Shown in pieces: positions 1 through 10,300 of a stretch of 64,000 bases of DNA. The notes beneath the pieces were generated by a model. It searched no databases. It saw only the letters and a program-made list of their open reading frames with translations, and had not been told where the DNA came from. Position numbers and translations under genes: made by a program. How positions within the stretch are numbered: position 1 is the stretch's first letter; every line of letters starts with the position of its first letter. Origin of the DNA: Hyalella azteca (Eukaryota > Arthropoda > Malacostraca > Amphipoda > Hyalellidae); the NCBI RefSeq assembly GCF_000764305.2, contig NW_025933184.1:124001-188000 (forward strand), given 5' to 3'.

Positions 1-475
1 ATCCATAACTGACGATTGATTGAGATAGCTGCTGGACTTATTGCCTGGTCCGTAATTTGATAGGCATTTTAAGACTGAACATATGTTCCTGCATAGCTTC
101 GTCTAGTGACTCTAGTCTGTTCTTGAAGGCGTTCATACTCGGAGCGTCAACGATGCTATCAGGGAGGCTGTTCCACATGCCGGTGACTCGAAGCGAGAAG
201 AACCGTCACGTGAATGCAGATGCCACTTACGAGTATAGCTACATTGAAAGTTTCAGGTCTACGATTATCCAGTTTAATCCGAAACGTACTGGGAATGAAA
301 TGGAGCATATTTTTCCCATTCAATTTATGTATCATGTAATGTAGCATTGATTGTGTGTAGGGAATGAAATCGTAGCACTTAATCGAAGCTGCACTCGATC
401 TCAGGCCCAAATAAGGTCATTCTTGACCTGTGGGTTCGAGTCCACCCAGCGTGGATACCCCGAAAAAATAGATGA
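1..475. other. Sequence 3' of the ODAD3-like gene
   Basis: No convincing coding sequence. A Pol III B-box-like GGTTCGAGTCC at about 433-443, with a small GGTCA/TGACC hairpin before it, suggests a decayed tRNA-derived repeat, but no cloverleaf can be drawn. Confidence 0.3.
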
Positions 476-685
476 CTATTGACGACGAAGACTTGCCTCT
501 AATTTTTCGGCGACTTGCACAAGTGCAGTGTTGGCAGCCACGAGATGTTTCAAGGCGTCATCACGACTAGCCATGGCAGAGACGAGCTTCTTCTCCACAT
601 CTGCCACCGCTCTCTTCAGTTCCTCTTCTTCCTTACGAGTCCTGGAATTGCGTATGGAAGGCAATCTCGTCTTTGTTTTGTTGGA
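476..685 (-). CDS. ODAD3: ODAD3-like last exon (junction uncertain)
   Basis: An open frame with coiled-coil character (KEEEELKRAVADVEKKLVSA ... AEKLEASLRRQ) ends at TAG, 476-478. The best acceptor is TTTCAG|TCC at 685, but that begins in phase 0 while exon 7 ends in phase 2. A weaker AG placing the exon start at 698 (TGTAAG|AAAATT) would restore the frame. Otherwise a small exon is missing between 690 and 1350. No clear polyadenylation signal was seen downstream. Confidence 0.55.
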   Translation of the reverse strand, partial: SNKTKTRLPSIRNSRTRKEEEELKRAVADVEKKLVSAMASRDDALKHLVAANTALVQVAEKLEASLRRQ

Positions 686-3600
686 CTGAAATAATTTTCT
701 TACAGTTTACGAAGATATCTTTAAGCATCAACTGAAAGTACGAGTATTGTTCCTTCGATCATTTGGTTTAACAAAGCTCCTGATTTTTTATTCTACTCAG
801 GCTTCCTAAATAAATGCAGAATGCAACGCACTTATGTTAGTTTAAATACTTCTTTAGAGATTAATTTCGAAATTAATCAGATATGCATCTACTCCATGAT
901 TTAATATTCGATAGTTTCCTGCAAATGATTTACAGAGAAGTTTCAAATAAAAGTAGTAATAAATGCTCTAGCCTCTTCCTGCAAACTCCCACTTGGTGTT
1001 TCGAGAGGACCCAATGATGACTCAAATGGTGCTTAATTGCTTCTCATGAATATAAGCATATTCAAAGAAGTCAGCTACAGCTGTATGTAGGTACTCAGGT
1101 ACAAGCTGTCAGCAGTATGTTATAGGTACTGTTTTTTTTAACTTTACATGCCTGATGCTTAGTCTTTTTGTCATCACATTCGACGTGTCTTTTCTTAGAA
1201 ATAAATTTAATTTCCTAAAGTTGAAATTTAACAGTATGGGCACAGCTTCAAATCTCTTCATTTAATTGACCCCGCTAATGTCTGAAATGTTAATCTAGTC
1301 TAACCTCGGATGCAACGCGGTTTGCAAATTGATTCAAGTGGTTCGTTATTTACCTGGCGTTGTCTTCAGTAGCGGCATATTTAAGCTTGTTCAGGTTTTG
1401 CTGGAGTTCTTCTCTTTGAGCCTCGGCCGCCCTGAGCTCGTGTAGCGCCGCCTCCCTCAGCTCCTGCAGATGTTCTTGCGTGGCGCTCTGGCCGCTCATG
1501 CGCTCTATCACCGCCTCTACACTCGACACGCCTAACCTCGGATGCAACGCGGTTTGCAAATTGATTCAAGTGGTTCGTTATTTACCTGGCGTTGTCTTCA
1601 GTAGCGGCATATTTAAGCTTGTTCAGGTTTTGCTGGAGTTCTTCTCTTTGAGCCTCGGCCGCCCTGAGCTCGTGTAGCGCCGCCTCCCTCAGCTCCTGCA
1701 GATGTTCTTGCGTGGCGCTCTGGCCGCTCATGCGCTCTATCACCGCCTCTACACTCGACACGCCCAAGATCATCTGTTAACAGAACATATATAAATATAA
1801 TTTTATTTATTTTAACATCTCATACCGATAAGTATATTTTTGTTGTAACGCTGACTACTTAATTGCACCAATGCTTTTACCATGTTAATAAGATATAAGG
1901 TTTGTTTTGACCAAGTTAGAAACCTGCTCAAAAAACGTAACCGCATTATTGGACAGCAGTGAGTCACAAAACGTGGCTTCACGCCTAGGGATAGATTTGT
2001 TTATTTTTCTGGTGTAATTGAAGAGGTTCAATGCAATGTTCTTGCACGACAAATGAAAGAAAATGGCTTCTTCGAGGTTATCATGCATGTATCGCATGTT
2101 AAATTCAGTGAGAAAGTGACGACGTTTTGACATCACTATTGCACGGTTGTTCCTTCTACCTTCATTTTCGAGAAGATGGCCAAGTATTTGTTGAGTTCAT
2201 TGTCAATATCGGTGCAGACATCATCTTGGTCGTCAGCGTCGGCGTCAGTAGAGTCGCGCCGTTGTGGAGACCTCAACATCGACAGGCGACGCTCGCCGGC
2301 GAGGTTGCCCACGGCGATTTGTGACACGCGGCGCTCTTCAGCCCTCTGACTGTGGCAGCACCGGCCACGAAAAGTGCATATTTTATAATATTATAATGTA
2401 TAATATAGCGGTTTCAGCGTTTATTAGGCAGTAGGCCTGTCGCCGATTCTTAATATTGTAGAACATCCACAGCTTGTTGCGGGCTTTAACTCGCAACTCA
2501 CTGCTTCAATTTTGCTTTGCTTAACCGCCCGGCCTTCTCGCCGATTCTGTCCAGAAACTGGCGCACAGAGCTGGGATCGAACCCGCGCCTCTCTGCACCA
2601 ATCTTGGTACTCTGAACTTTAACCATTGGGCCACCCTGCCCATTTTTTAAATGATTGACGTTATTATAACGGCCAATTTTATGGTTATTGAAACAATACT
2701 TGGACTAATGGGGCTTGACAGTCATGGAAAGAGCAAAAAATGGTTTATTGCACAATTCACTGTAATTTACTAACAGACAGATGGTATTGGAACGGACCGC
2801 GAAGCCGTCCTATCCGTTGACACCAAAATTTAGGTTATGATAGACGTATATAATACACAACAGTTAGACAATTTGATTATCCGGACCTTGGCTTAAAATT
2901 TCTTATCTTAAATAGCTCTCATATTCCCTGCCCCTGTTCATTCCCTGTATATTCCCTGTTCATTGAATTTCGGTAAATAAAATACAAAAATTGTTCCCAA
3001 TGAATCTTCGCGTACTCATGTAATTTCAAGATGTTGGGAAATGATCGAAGTTTGTTCATTTGTGTACTGCTGTGACTCAATTAATTATAATATTAATTTC
3101 GTGATTCTAGAGAAATAATACTTGACTCACATAATGCATTATTTAATATTAGACAGAATAAACATTTTTGAATGAGATTAACGTGATTCTTTAGCTCACA
3201 TTGGTTTTTGCTTGGATTAAAGTTTATCTATATCCTGAACTTGAATTTCACGAACGAGGGCTCGTAAAACTTCGTTTGCATAGGTACGAGTTAACTTAAT
3301 AAACAGAAAAGCCTCTTAAGATTTCAGTAACACATATATTTTTCAAATTTGAATGCATGTCTCTGCCTTTATTAAGGTACTCACCGATACTCATTTATTT
3401 TCCTCTCCCTCTCTCTACGAGCATCGTAAGCTGTCTGACAAGATATTGAGCAAGTACCGCCACACGAGTCCTGTTTACCGCCTGCCTGTAACTTATGATT
3501 TGAAGTACGATTATATTTGGGTTTTGGTTGATATGATCGAGGTTGATATTGACTTTTCTTCTGGATTTACATTTAGAATTAAATTCGCTAAGGAAAATTT

Positions 3601-6600
3601 GTTATGTTGGGATAAGTGAAAATATTTTTGGCCTACATCATCATGGTTGTGTACACTGAAAGAAGATGATTGTTGTCTACAAAAATAGCTTCTGCCATTC
3701 CGGGGAAATGATATCGTCAAGCCGGTAACTAATCACAATATTAACATTTGATGTAAAATATTAATCAAATATTCAGTGGAATATATATTTACACAACGTG
3801 GGTACATTCCACAAAAAAAATATCGAGAAATTTTGATTCAAATGAACCGAGCTGTCGTTTGTCTTTGGCTGAATCACTCACAAAAATGAATGGGCCATAT
3901 CGTCCAAATAATGACCCAATTCCTGCAGGTAGCACCGATATGCCTTTTGCCTGGCCGAACTGGGTCAGGGTGACCCATACAAGGGCAAAAAATATTACTC
4001 GGTACTCACTGCAGTGAGTGACAGAGAGCGCATTTTCTCGTCGACGAAAACTTGAGGTCACGGACGGACGGACATGGCGTGCACAATAGCGCCGTTTTTA
4101 GCGCATTTTCTCATTTATGGAAAAAATGCACTATTGTGCTTGCCATGTCCGTCTGTCTGTCTATCCGTCCGTCCGTAACCTCAAATTTTCGTCGACGAGA
4201 AAATGCGCTCTCTGTCACTCACTGCAGTGAGTACTGAGTTATATTTTTCCAGAAATGGGAAAATGCGCTAAAATGCATCTTTATTTGAACAAAGTCTCAC
4301 CCGTAGTTTCTTGAGTGCGAGTTTCTCATCAGCAAGCCTGGTGTTGAGGGCGTCAAGAGAGGTGTTGTGCAGAGCAGCTTCCCCTCTGAGGGCGCTCGTC
4401 ATGGACGCGTAATGTCGTCTCACCGTCTGCGCCTCCGTCAGCTGCGCCTTCATGCGCTCCAGCTCGTTCTCGAGCGCCACGTGTTCCTATGGGGATATTC
4501 GCTTATATTTATTCCATAATAATTATTCATAATATAATAATAATAATTATTTCATGATAATCAATAATATATAATATAAAATGATAATATAACTATTCCA
4601 TGATAATCAATAATAATATATTAATAATAAAATATAACATTTTTCTAAAATAATCGAAAAAGATGAAATCTGGCATTTTAATAATAACTGAGAAATACAA
4701 TTTTTTTTCGTTGTGCTTTGTCTATGTTAGGATATCTAGTTATATGCCCTTTTGTGTAAAATGTCATGAATAAAAATGAAACACTGTAGGAGTGAATGAA
4801 AGAAGAAAATTAATTAGAAGCTTTTCGTATCGATATGCTTCTGATCATATGTTCACCAAATGCTAAACTGGGTCCGTTTTCAGAGTTAGCCGAAAATCTT
4901 CAATATGTTTACTTTACCTCCTTCAGAGCACGGATAGTTGCTTGCTCTTCTTTGAGACGATTTCGACCAGACGGATGAATTTTCGCCTGTAACGCTGCCA
5001 GTTTTTCTTCTAGCTAAAATTATTCAATTGGTTAATAACGAGAAATTACATTTACTTTGAACAATGCATTTCCAGTGCTATTGTTGAAATTTTTAGCTAA
5101 CTTCAGTTCGAGTTTGACATTGATTCTTCGAGGCAAAGCTTGCGTATTATAAAAGTAAAAAACTGTTCTGCATTGTATAGAACATGGACTACTCCCTCTA
5201 TTTGGTTCCATTCATCAACTATGTAGCATATATATTTTAAGTCACGTGATGGTCGTTATTCAAAGCAACTATGCTAACATATTATGCGGTTTTCCGTGCA
5301 CGGCGATCCTATGAGTCTTGCTTTCTGATTTTGGAGATTTCTCAATACTGAGTTAAATTTGAAGTAAAATAAGTTTCAAAATTGAATATTATCGAAGATA
5401 AACGATTTTGCAACCAAAAGATAAGCTCGAGCTTTCACGATCAGATTAACTCAAGAATTTACGTCATTTCCTTTAACTCTTTTTTCATGGTAATTTTGTA
5501 AATTTTGAGCTTTTTCAGGGTAAAATTCGGTCTCGAACACAATTGTGTTACGGAAAATTCAGGATTTGCACTCCCCGGCCGATCTTGTTTTTATTTAGAT
5601 TAGTTGATTGCTTTATAAATATCTAATTTGTCAAAAATTTAAAAGCAAACAAAACAGCAAAAACATTGAACATTTTTTCGAGAAAATGTTTCGCAGTTCA
5701 GCTACATCGCAGTTCAAAATTTTATAAAATAAGTACAATCGATCAGCAAACTAATACTCACATTGAAGATATTGAAACTTAAATGTACAAATGAAAAAAA
5801 AAAAAACAAATACACATGAGCAGTCAGGCCTATCGATTTAAACTTTCCACCTTATTTTTTATGTGATTCAGTGCATTGAGCTTCTTGGCGAGGTCATGCA
5901 GCTTGTAATGAGTGTGCTCGAGGGTATGTGCTGCTGAGGTCACCCTCGAGGGCGGGTACAGGGGCACCGGAGACGGTCGACTACTGACGCTGCTGTGACG
6001 CCTCTTCTCCTGGAACAGCACACGCTCCACAGCGCGCTCCTCTCCCTGCGAAGATCACGGGAAAAATATTGTATGAATTATTGTCAAACGTCCTGCAAAA
6101 GTCGCGGGAAATATATCTCATAAATTGCTGTCAAATTAGACGCGGGAAATATATCTTATAAATTGTTGTCAAACACCCAGCGAAAGTCACGGGAAATATA
6201 TATTATAAATTCTTGTCAAACGTCCTGCGATAGTCACGGGAAAAATATTGTTTAAATTGTTGTCAAACGCCCTGTGAAAGTCACGGGAAATATAAAATAT
6301 AAATTGTTGTCAAACGCCTTGTGAAAGTCACGGAATATATATCTTATAAATTATTGTCAAATGCCCTGCGAAAGTCACGGTAAATATATGAACATCTTTC
6401 GTTTTTTGAACAGTGACCGATATTTGAACCAAACATTGATATGTTCACCGAATGACTGCATTAAAAATGTTCATTGTTTGACCCCTGTGAAATATTCATT
6501 ATTTGACCAGGAATGTTCATTGAAGACTTATGACTGAATATTCTTGATCGATTTCTGATTTCATAATGAAACAACAGTAGCTACTTAGAGCCCGGCATCT

Positions 6601-7365
6601 CAATTTAGTTTACCTGAACGGCTTCATGTATTCGTGCCCGCAGAGCTCGGTTGGTGGCTCTCAATTCAGCTATCTTGGCTTTATTGGTCTGCTTCTCAGC
6701 TTCACTTTCTTCGTAGAAAGCCTTACCTTCGCCCTCTGTAAGTATGGGTAAGATTAGCAAGTGTGGTAACTTCGCAAATTATAAGAATTGGTGCTCAATT
6801 ATAATTATAAATTATAAGAATTGGTGCTCATGCTGCCACGGATGTGCAGAAGTCTTGGCTATGTTTAACAATGCACCACGGATATGACTGCTTGAATTTG
6901 ACGACATCATCGACACTGCTTGAATTTGATGACGACTGCTTGAATTTGACGTCATCAGACGACAGCAATAACGATAACACAAAATCGCGTAAAAAAAATC
7001 GCGGAACCACCGGCGCTGTACCACCAGCGTTTACCGTTATTATTGAGCCTATATCCCTTAAATCTATAGGTTATAGAGGTAATACCCATGTAATATAGGT
7101 CTAAGTAATATATGGGTAATATGTATGTATAGGCTATAGGTAAATCTATATAATCGAAAAATAATTACATAACATCAATCTGCGTATAAGTACACATAGA
7201 AGAATATTTGAAACTTCAGTAGATTAGAAATAATGAGAGTAATATCTGAGTAATTCTCTGCATACGGGTAGAATTTTTCAAGAATAAACCTGTAAGCAGA
7301 ATCTTCTGACGAAGCTCTTTGGTGAGGTCGAGGATATGTTGTCTCTGCTCCGCTATCGATGCCAT
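476..7365 (-). CDS. ODAD3: ODAD3/CCDC151-like outer dynein arm docking complex subunit (gene span)
   Basis: Exons on the minus strand, 5' to 3': 7365-7290, 6735-6614, 6045-5851, 5013-4918, 4486-4301, 2345-2160, 1773-1586 and 685(or 698)-476. Phases match through exon 7, all with GT-AG borders, giving about 413 residues before the last exon and 480 in all, against roughly 600 in vertebrate ODAD3. The product is almost wholly charged heptad-type coiled coil. Diagnostic stretches are GKAFYEESEAEKQ (exon 2), HDLAKKLNALNHIKNKLEE (exons 3-4) and the pattern FSKMK..LGV..VEAVIERM....T..HL (exons 6-7). These match ODAD3 and its relatives CCDC63 and ODAD1. The known family role is to help anchor outer dynein arms to axonemal doublets in motile cilia and flagella. 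The start ATG at 7365 has an in-frame stop 18 bases upstream. The family call rests on motif recall, not a search. The last exon junction is unresolved. Confidence 0.78.
686..1299. other. Intron before the ODAD3-like last exon
   Basis: AT-rich intronic sequence. I searched the minus strand for a small exon taking phase 2 to phase 0 and found none convincing. A candidate at 979 downwards (TTGCAG|G AAG AGG) reaches a stop. Confidence 0.4.
1300..1763. repeat. 232-bp exact tandem duplication
   Basis: 1300-1531 and 1532-1763 are identical as far as I can read. The unit contains most of ODAD3-like exon 7, its donor, and about 50 bp of the following intron. Perfect identity means very recent duplication or an assembly error. 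Confidence 0.9.
1354..1531 (-). pseudogene. Truncated tandem copy of ODAD3-like exon 7
   Basis: This copy matches 1586-1763 exactly but lacks the first ten exon bases and the true acceptor. The duplication joint makes a new AG (GGTTAG|GCGTG). If it were spliced after the full exon, the reading frame would shift and reach a stop (GAACAAGCTTAA). It therefore cannot encode a second in-frame copy. It may be a recent genomic duplication that is skipped, or an assembly artefact. Confidence 0.7.
1586..1773 (-). CDS. ODAD3: ODAD3-like exon 7 (complete copy)
   Basis: Acceptor TTAACAG|ATG, donor GCCAG|GTAAAT; 188 nt, phase 0 in and phase 2 out. It encodes MILGVSSVEAVIERMSGQ, then a long coiled coil ending LNKLKYAATEDNAR. 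All but its first ten bases recur in the tandem copy at 1300-1531. Confidence 0.75.
2160..2345 (-). CDS. ODAD3: ODAD3-like exon 6
   Basis: 186 nt, phase 0 at both ends. Acceptor AGTCAG|AGG, chosen because it alone keeps phase with exon 5; donor ATGAAG|GTAGAA. It encodes RAEERRVSQIAVGNLAGE, an acidic linker (DSTDADADDQDD), then ELNKYLAIFSKMK. The FSKMK end followed by ILGVSS in exon 7 reproduces the family's F.KIK..TGV junction. Confidence 0.72.
2573..2641 (-). repeat. tRNA-derived SINE-like fragment
   Basis: On the minus strand, an A-box-like TGGCCCAATGG (about 2622-2633) is followed after about 37 bases by a perfect B box GGGTTCGATCCC (2573-2584). This is the internal Pol III promoter layout. 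The flanks do not pair into an acceptor stem and the T stem is imperfect, so this is a SINE head or tRNA pseudogene rather than a working tRNA. Confidence 0.45.
3884..3990. repeat. Dispersed repeat copy 1 (GGGTCAGGGTGACCCA palindrome)
   Basis: A ~105-bp block shares order and wording with 29258-29370, and partly in inverse orientation with 18665-18720. Shared landmarks are AATGAATGGG, GTAGCAC.GATA, CTGGGTCAG..TGACCCA and CAAGGGCAA. Copies at 3.9 kb and 18.7 kb each show a short LVWV-type open stretch, probably fortuitous. Confidence 0.6.
3988..4100 (-). mobile_element. MITE-like element, copy 1 (inverse orientation)
   Basis: Contains ACTCACTGCAGTGAGT, GAGAGCGCATTTTCTC, GTCGACGA and a (GGAC)n stretch in the order opposite to copies 2 and 3. 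It lies directly head-to-head with copy 2. Confidence 0.6.
4096..4252 (+). mobile_element. MITE-like element, copy 2
   Basis: Starts AGCGCATTTTCTC and later carries the inverse GAGAAAATGCGCT, that is 13-bp perfect inverted ends. Between them are TGCACTATTGTGCT, a (GTCY)n tract and TTTTCGTCGACGA. A shared tail, TCACTCACTGCAGTGAGTAC, follows. There is no coding capacity. Confidence 0.65.
4301..4486 (-). CDS. ODAD3: ODAD3-like exon 5
   Basis: 186 nt, phase 0 at both ends. Acceptor CCATAG|GAA, donor CTACGG|GTGAGA. It encodes ENELERMKAQLTEAQTVRRH, then a second helix ending LADEKLALKKLR. It is a continuous coiled coil with no cysteine or membrane segment. Confidence 0.77.
4500..4650. repeat. AT-rich simple sequence
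   Basis: Degenerate (TAA/ATA)n sequence with an internal near-repeat of CCATGATAATCAATAAT (about 4550 and 4597). Intronic, no gene seen. Confidence 0.7.
4918..5013 (-). CDS. ODAD3: ODAD3-like exon 4
   Basis: 96 nt, 32 codons, phase 0 at both ends. Acceptor TTTTAG|CTA, donor AAGGAG|GTAAAG. It encodes LEEKLAALQAKIHPSGRNRL and on to IRALKE, and continues the exon 3 coiled coil without a break in register. It is too short to show up as a free-standing open frame. Confidence 0.72.
5014..5850. other. ODAD3-like intron 3
   Basis: About 840 bp of AT-rich intronic sequence. Nothing beyond a short poly-A run near 5795 is recognisable. Confidence 0.4.
5851..6045 (-). CDS. ODAD3: ODAD3-like exon 3
   Basis: 195 nt, phase 0 at both ends; acceptor TTCGCAG|GGA, donor AATAAG|GTGGAA. 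It encodes GEERAVERVLFQEK, then a Ser/Pro-rich linker, then HDLAKKLNALNHIKNK. Reading past the donor gives only five more codons before a stop, so splicing here is needed. The acceptor lies at the edge of an array of near-copies of itself (see 6046-6395). Confidence 0.77.
6046..6395. repeat. 45-48 bp minisatellite built from the exon 3 acceptor region
   Basis: Eight units of the form CCTGCGAAAGTCACGGGAAA plus TATCTTATAAATTGTTGTCA start at about 6046, 6091, 6134, 6177, 6221, 6270, 6317 and 6364. Unit 1 overlaps the real minus-strand acceptor (TTCGCAG). Several units therefore repeat a CGCAGG or CACAGG acceptor-like site. Confidence 0.8.
6614..6735 (-). CDS. ODAD3: ODAD3-like exon 2
   Basis: Acceptor TTACAG|AG and donor GTTCAG|GTAAAC; 122 nt, phase 1 in and phase 0 out. 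It encodes the KAFYEES signature followed by a basic coiled coil (IAELRATNRALRARIHEAVQ). This is the most family-specific exon of the gene. Confidence 0.78.
6880..6965. repeat. Short triplicate in ODAD3-like intron 1
   Basis: CTGCTTGAATTTGACGAC occurs three times with small changes (about 6889, 6917 and 6937). Not coding. Confidence 0.7.
7290..7365 (-). CDS. ODAD3: ODAD3-like exon 1 (start codon)
   Basis: Begins MASIAEQRQHILDLTKELRQ; the ATG is preceded in frame by TAG 18 bases upstream, which supports it as the initiator. It ends at donor ACAG|GTTTAT in phase 1. The split codon completes to Glu with exon 2, giving LLTEGEGKAFYEES, a junction that fits the family's LxEGxxKAYYEES pattern. Confidence 0.72.
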
Positions 7366-10300
7366 AATTCGAGATGCGTGCTAAATTGTTGATGAAAATA
7401 GACTCTCTTCCTATTCGATTCTTGGGACGAAATTGACCTCTTTTTTAAAATAACTTCTGGCCATTCGTTTTTGCCAACTTCCTGCAATTAGAGCGTATCG
7501 TTAAATTTGTGATGAACGATTAAAGTTTCAGGATTAAATTTGTGTAAACTTTAAGTTATATTTGTTTCTCATGAATTGGTGGTTTCTTTTGCTGAACAAG
7601 TTAGTGCAATGATAAGGATTCTGTTTCCTTAGCATCGACGCAGATTGGCCAAAGCTGTGTGCAGCGGGGGGAATGAGTGCACTATATAATTTACAATCCA
7701 TTCGCAATCCAGACGAGGAAGGCACTTGAATGAGTTCTCAGAATCATCAAACTTTAGCGCCAATGTTCACGAATGGTTTCAATTGACACTATAGATCTCA
7801 CACTAAACAATACGGCAGGATAAGCAAGCAGCTCAGTTACCATGACAACCGCTAGGACAAACGTTGCCATGGAATTCTGCTAGAGGTTATGGTCGGGTTT
7901 AAGACATCGCTTTTTAATTGACCACTTCTTTTTTAATAAAAACGCTTTCGTGCATTTCGATTGATGTAAATTTTTCACCATTTAGACAAATTCAATTCAG
8001 AGCATCCATGTACAGGTTTCCAGGCCAGATAGCTGGGTATGTGTGGCAAACTCCACATGAAACATGAAATTGCACATGTACAATAAATTTAATTTGTGAA
8101 GTTTAGAAACTATAAAACACAACGTAGCTTTCAGCGGAGGCATTGTCCAATGTACGCTTCTATCTTGAAACTTCATCATTATTCCAGCTAAGCAATATCT
8201 CATTTGAAAGCAGTTTTATCTATGTCATTTTTCGTAACTAATCTAAAACACGAAGCGTACAGTTGTCTTCATTTATTTCATTCATCAAACTTGCTGATTA
8301 GGGTTATTTTGTTGAATTTGTTGCTGATAATTTCCTACGCGATATCGACGACTAGAATTTAGGGGCTAATAGAGGTACCAACTTTCACGCAAATTTGCCT
8401 TAAATCAGACGCAAGTTAACACCGCATGAAACATTCTAATCATGACAAGAACATATTTTTTGTTTGCATCATGACTCATATCTTTCAGCTATTATAAGTT
8501 GTTCATAGAACGTTTTTTGTATTCAAACGTTTGTTTCTTTGTGTTCGCGGATCGCTGGTTGGCTGAAGGGAGCAGCCACAACGAAGCTAATAGTGTTGAG
8601 AGTTCAGTGTTGAGTTTTGACGAATAGAGCAGTGTGCGTTTAGCAGTGAGGTGGTGAGGTGTGTATTAGCTTTGCTCCGTTTGTCTGGTGCTTTGTACTA
8701 CGATTTTAGCATCACAGTTAAAAGAAGCAGAGTATAGCTTCCATAGGGTGGAGTATTGTATCTTTCATATGTGGGCGTTTTAATAAACGCACGATAAATG
8801 GCCCAAATAGTTGATAAGTTGGCTACCCACGGACTAGGCTAACTGGTTAGATGCTTCACTTAGTAGTTCAGTGAGAGTCAGTCCGTTGAAGTTGTGAGTG
8901 CATTCATTTTTTTGGGTTGTCTTCTAATATGTGTTGGCTGAAATGTTCTCTGTTATGCCGCGCTCTACATTCTCATTGTTTGTTTGGATTAATTCTGAAC
9001 CAATGCTAAACGTCCTCCGAATGACAAGGAAGAATGTGTGTCTTTGCCAAGATACCTACCTAGTACCATTAGACGATTAGAGGATTCGAGTTTGCTTGTT
9101 TTTAGTTTTGTTTTTTGTTTCTTCGCTACGCTCCTGATTGTACATAACAAAGAATGTAATGAGACGAAAATAAATAATCGGAGTTTAAATCTAAGTACTT
9201 AATTTTTTGTTTGTTATTTCACGACATTAAAATTTAAATATACATTAGTGGCAAGTAGCTATAGAGGCTAAATAATTCTAACCTACATTGTAATTCCTTT
9301 GGTGATTTATGTCACTGTACCTATAGTTTTGCAGCTTGCAACTAACTGCAGAAACTTGTTTGTTTTAGTTGTCCATGCGTTTACTTGTAAATGCATTGTG
9401 ATGCGAAAGCCATAAGTGAATATTTCAACCCCGAACTTATTCCTTGCAAGACCAAGTTATATTGGGTTTAAACTTTAAAGATTGCTTGGAGGCTAGTGAC
9501 AAGCGATATTTTTAAGATTTCTTCCACTCTATTAAACATTTGCTTTATCGATTCTTCACTTAATTCTCTCGTGAGATTCTTAACCCAGTTCTCGTCTCTC
9601 GTTTCAGTGTGGTTACATTCATATTTGTTTTTTAGTGTTCTAGAAAATATCAGAAGTTAGTCCTCTCGTCAGTTTCGATAATTTGAGTCCTCAGTTGTCT
9701 ACTTAAAAAATCAGATGTGAATCCGGATCCTTGTATTTCAGTGATGTTCAGTGTCGCCGTGAATTTAGAAGCTTTATTGTTTGTCTTAAGCACAGGATAA
9801 AAAAATTGTAAGAAATTAGTCGTTCCCGGATAGATTTTTACTTGGCAACTTCAATACCTGAATAATTTAGTCTGATTCTTTCTGATTCTGTTGAGAAACT
9901 GCCGATAAGGTAGGAAGTTTCTCCACCAGTGAGTAAAATACTTATTCTTGTGAGTGAAGTCATCGGTGGACAACCATCAGCAGCGTATGGAACCACTTCG
10001 ACAAATTCATGATCGGCCTCCGAAATTGAGGTAAGATTTATTTTTGACTTCATACAACTTTAATTTGTCAACTTTATGTCTCAACTTTATTATGAATAAC
10101 TTGTTCTCTAATTTCACGCCCGTTAATAATGCATTGGCGGGCTTATTATACTATTTATAGCGTGCAAAAGTTCGGTATTATGGAAGCGTTCTATAGTTCA
10201 TGCCTCGCGCTATTAATCCCTGCTATCTAAGGGCTTTGTGTGTTTCAGTAGAGAAAGCCTCTAAAATAACGGACCGAAGAGAAGCAGGTGGTAGCTCCAG

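Larger units (their letters stand above)
2346..4300. other. ODAD3-like intron 5 with mobile-element debris
   Basis: Contains the SINE-like fragment (2573-2641), a dispersed repeat copy (3884-3990) and two head-to-head MITE-like copies (3988-4252). The remaining ~1.2 kb (2650-3880) shows only AT-rich unique sequence. Confidence 0.5.

Noticed and set aside
360..445. tRNA with a long variable arm on the plus strand
   Set aside because: Only the B box and one hairpin are plausible; there is no matching acceptor or D arm.
2560..2641. Minus-strand tRNA gene
   Set aside because: Good A and B boxes, but no acceptor stem pairing and a broken T stem; kept only as a SINE-like fragment.
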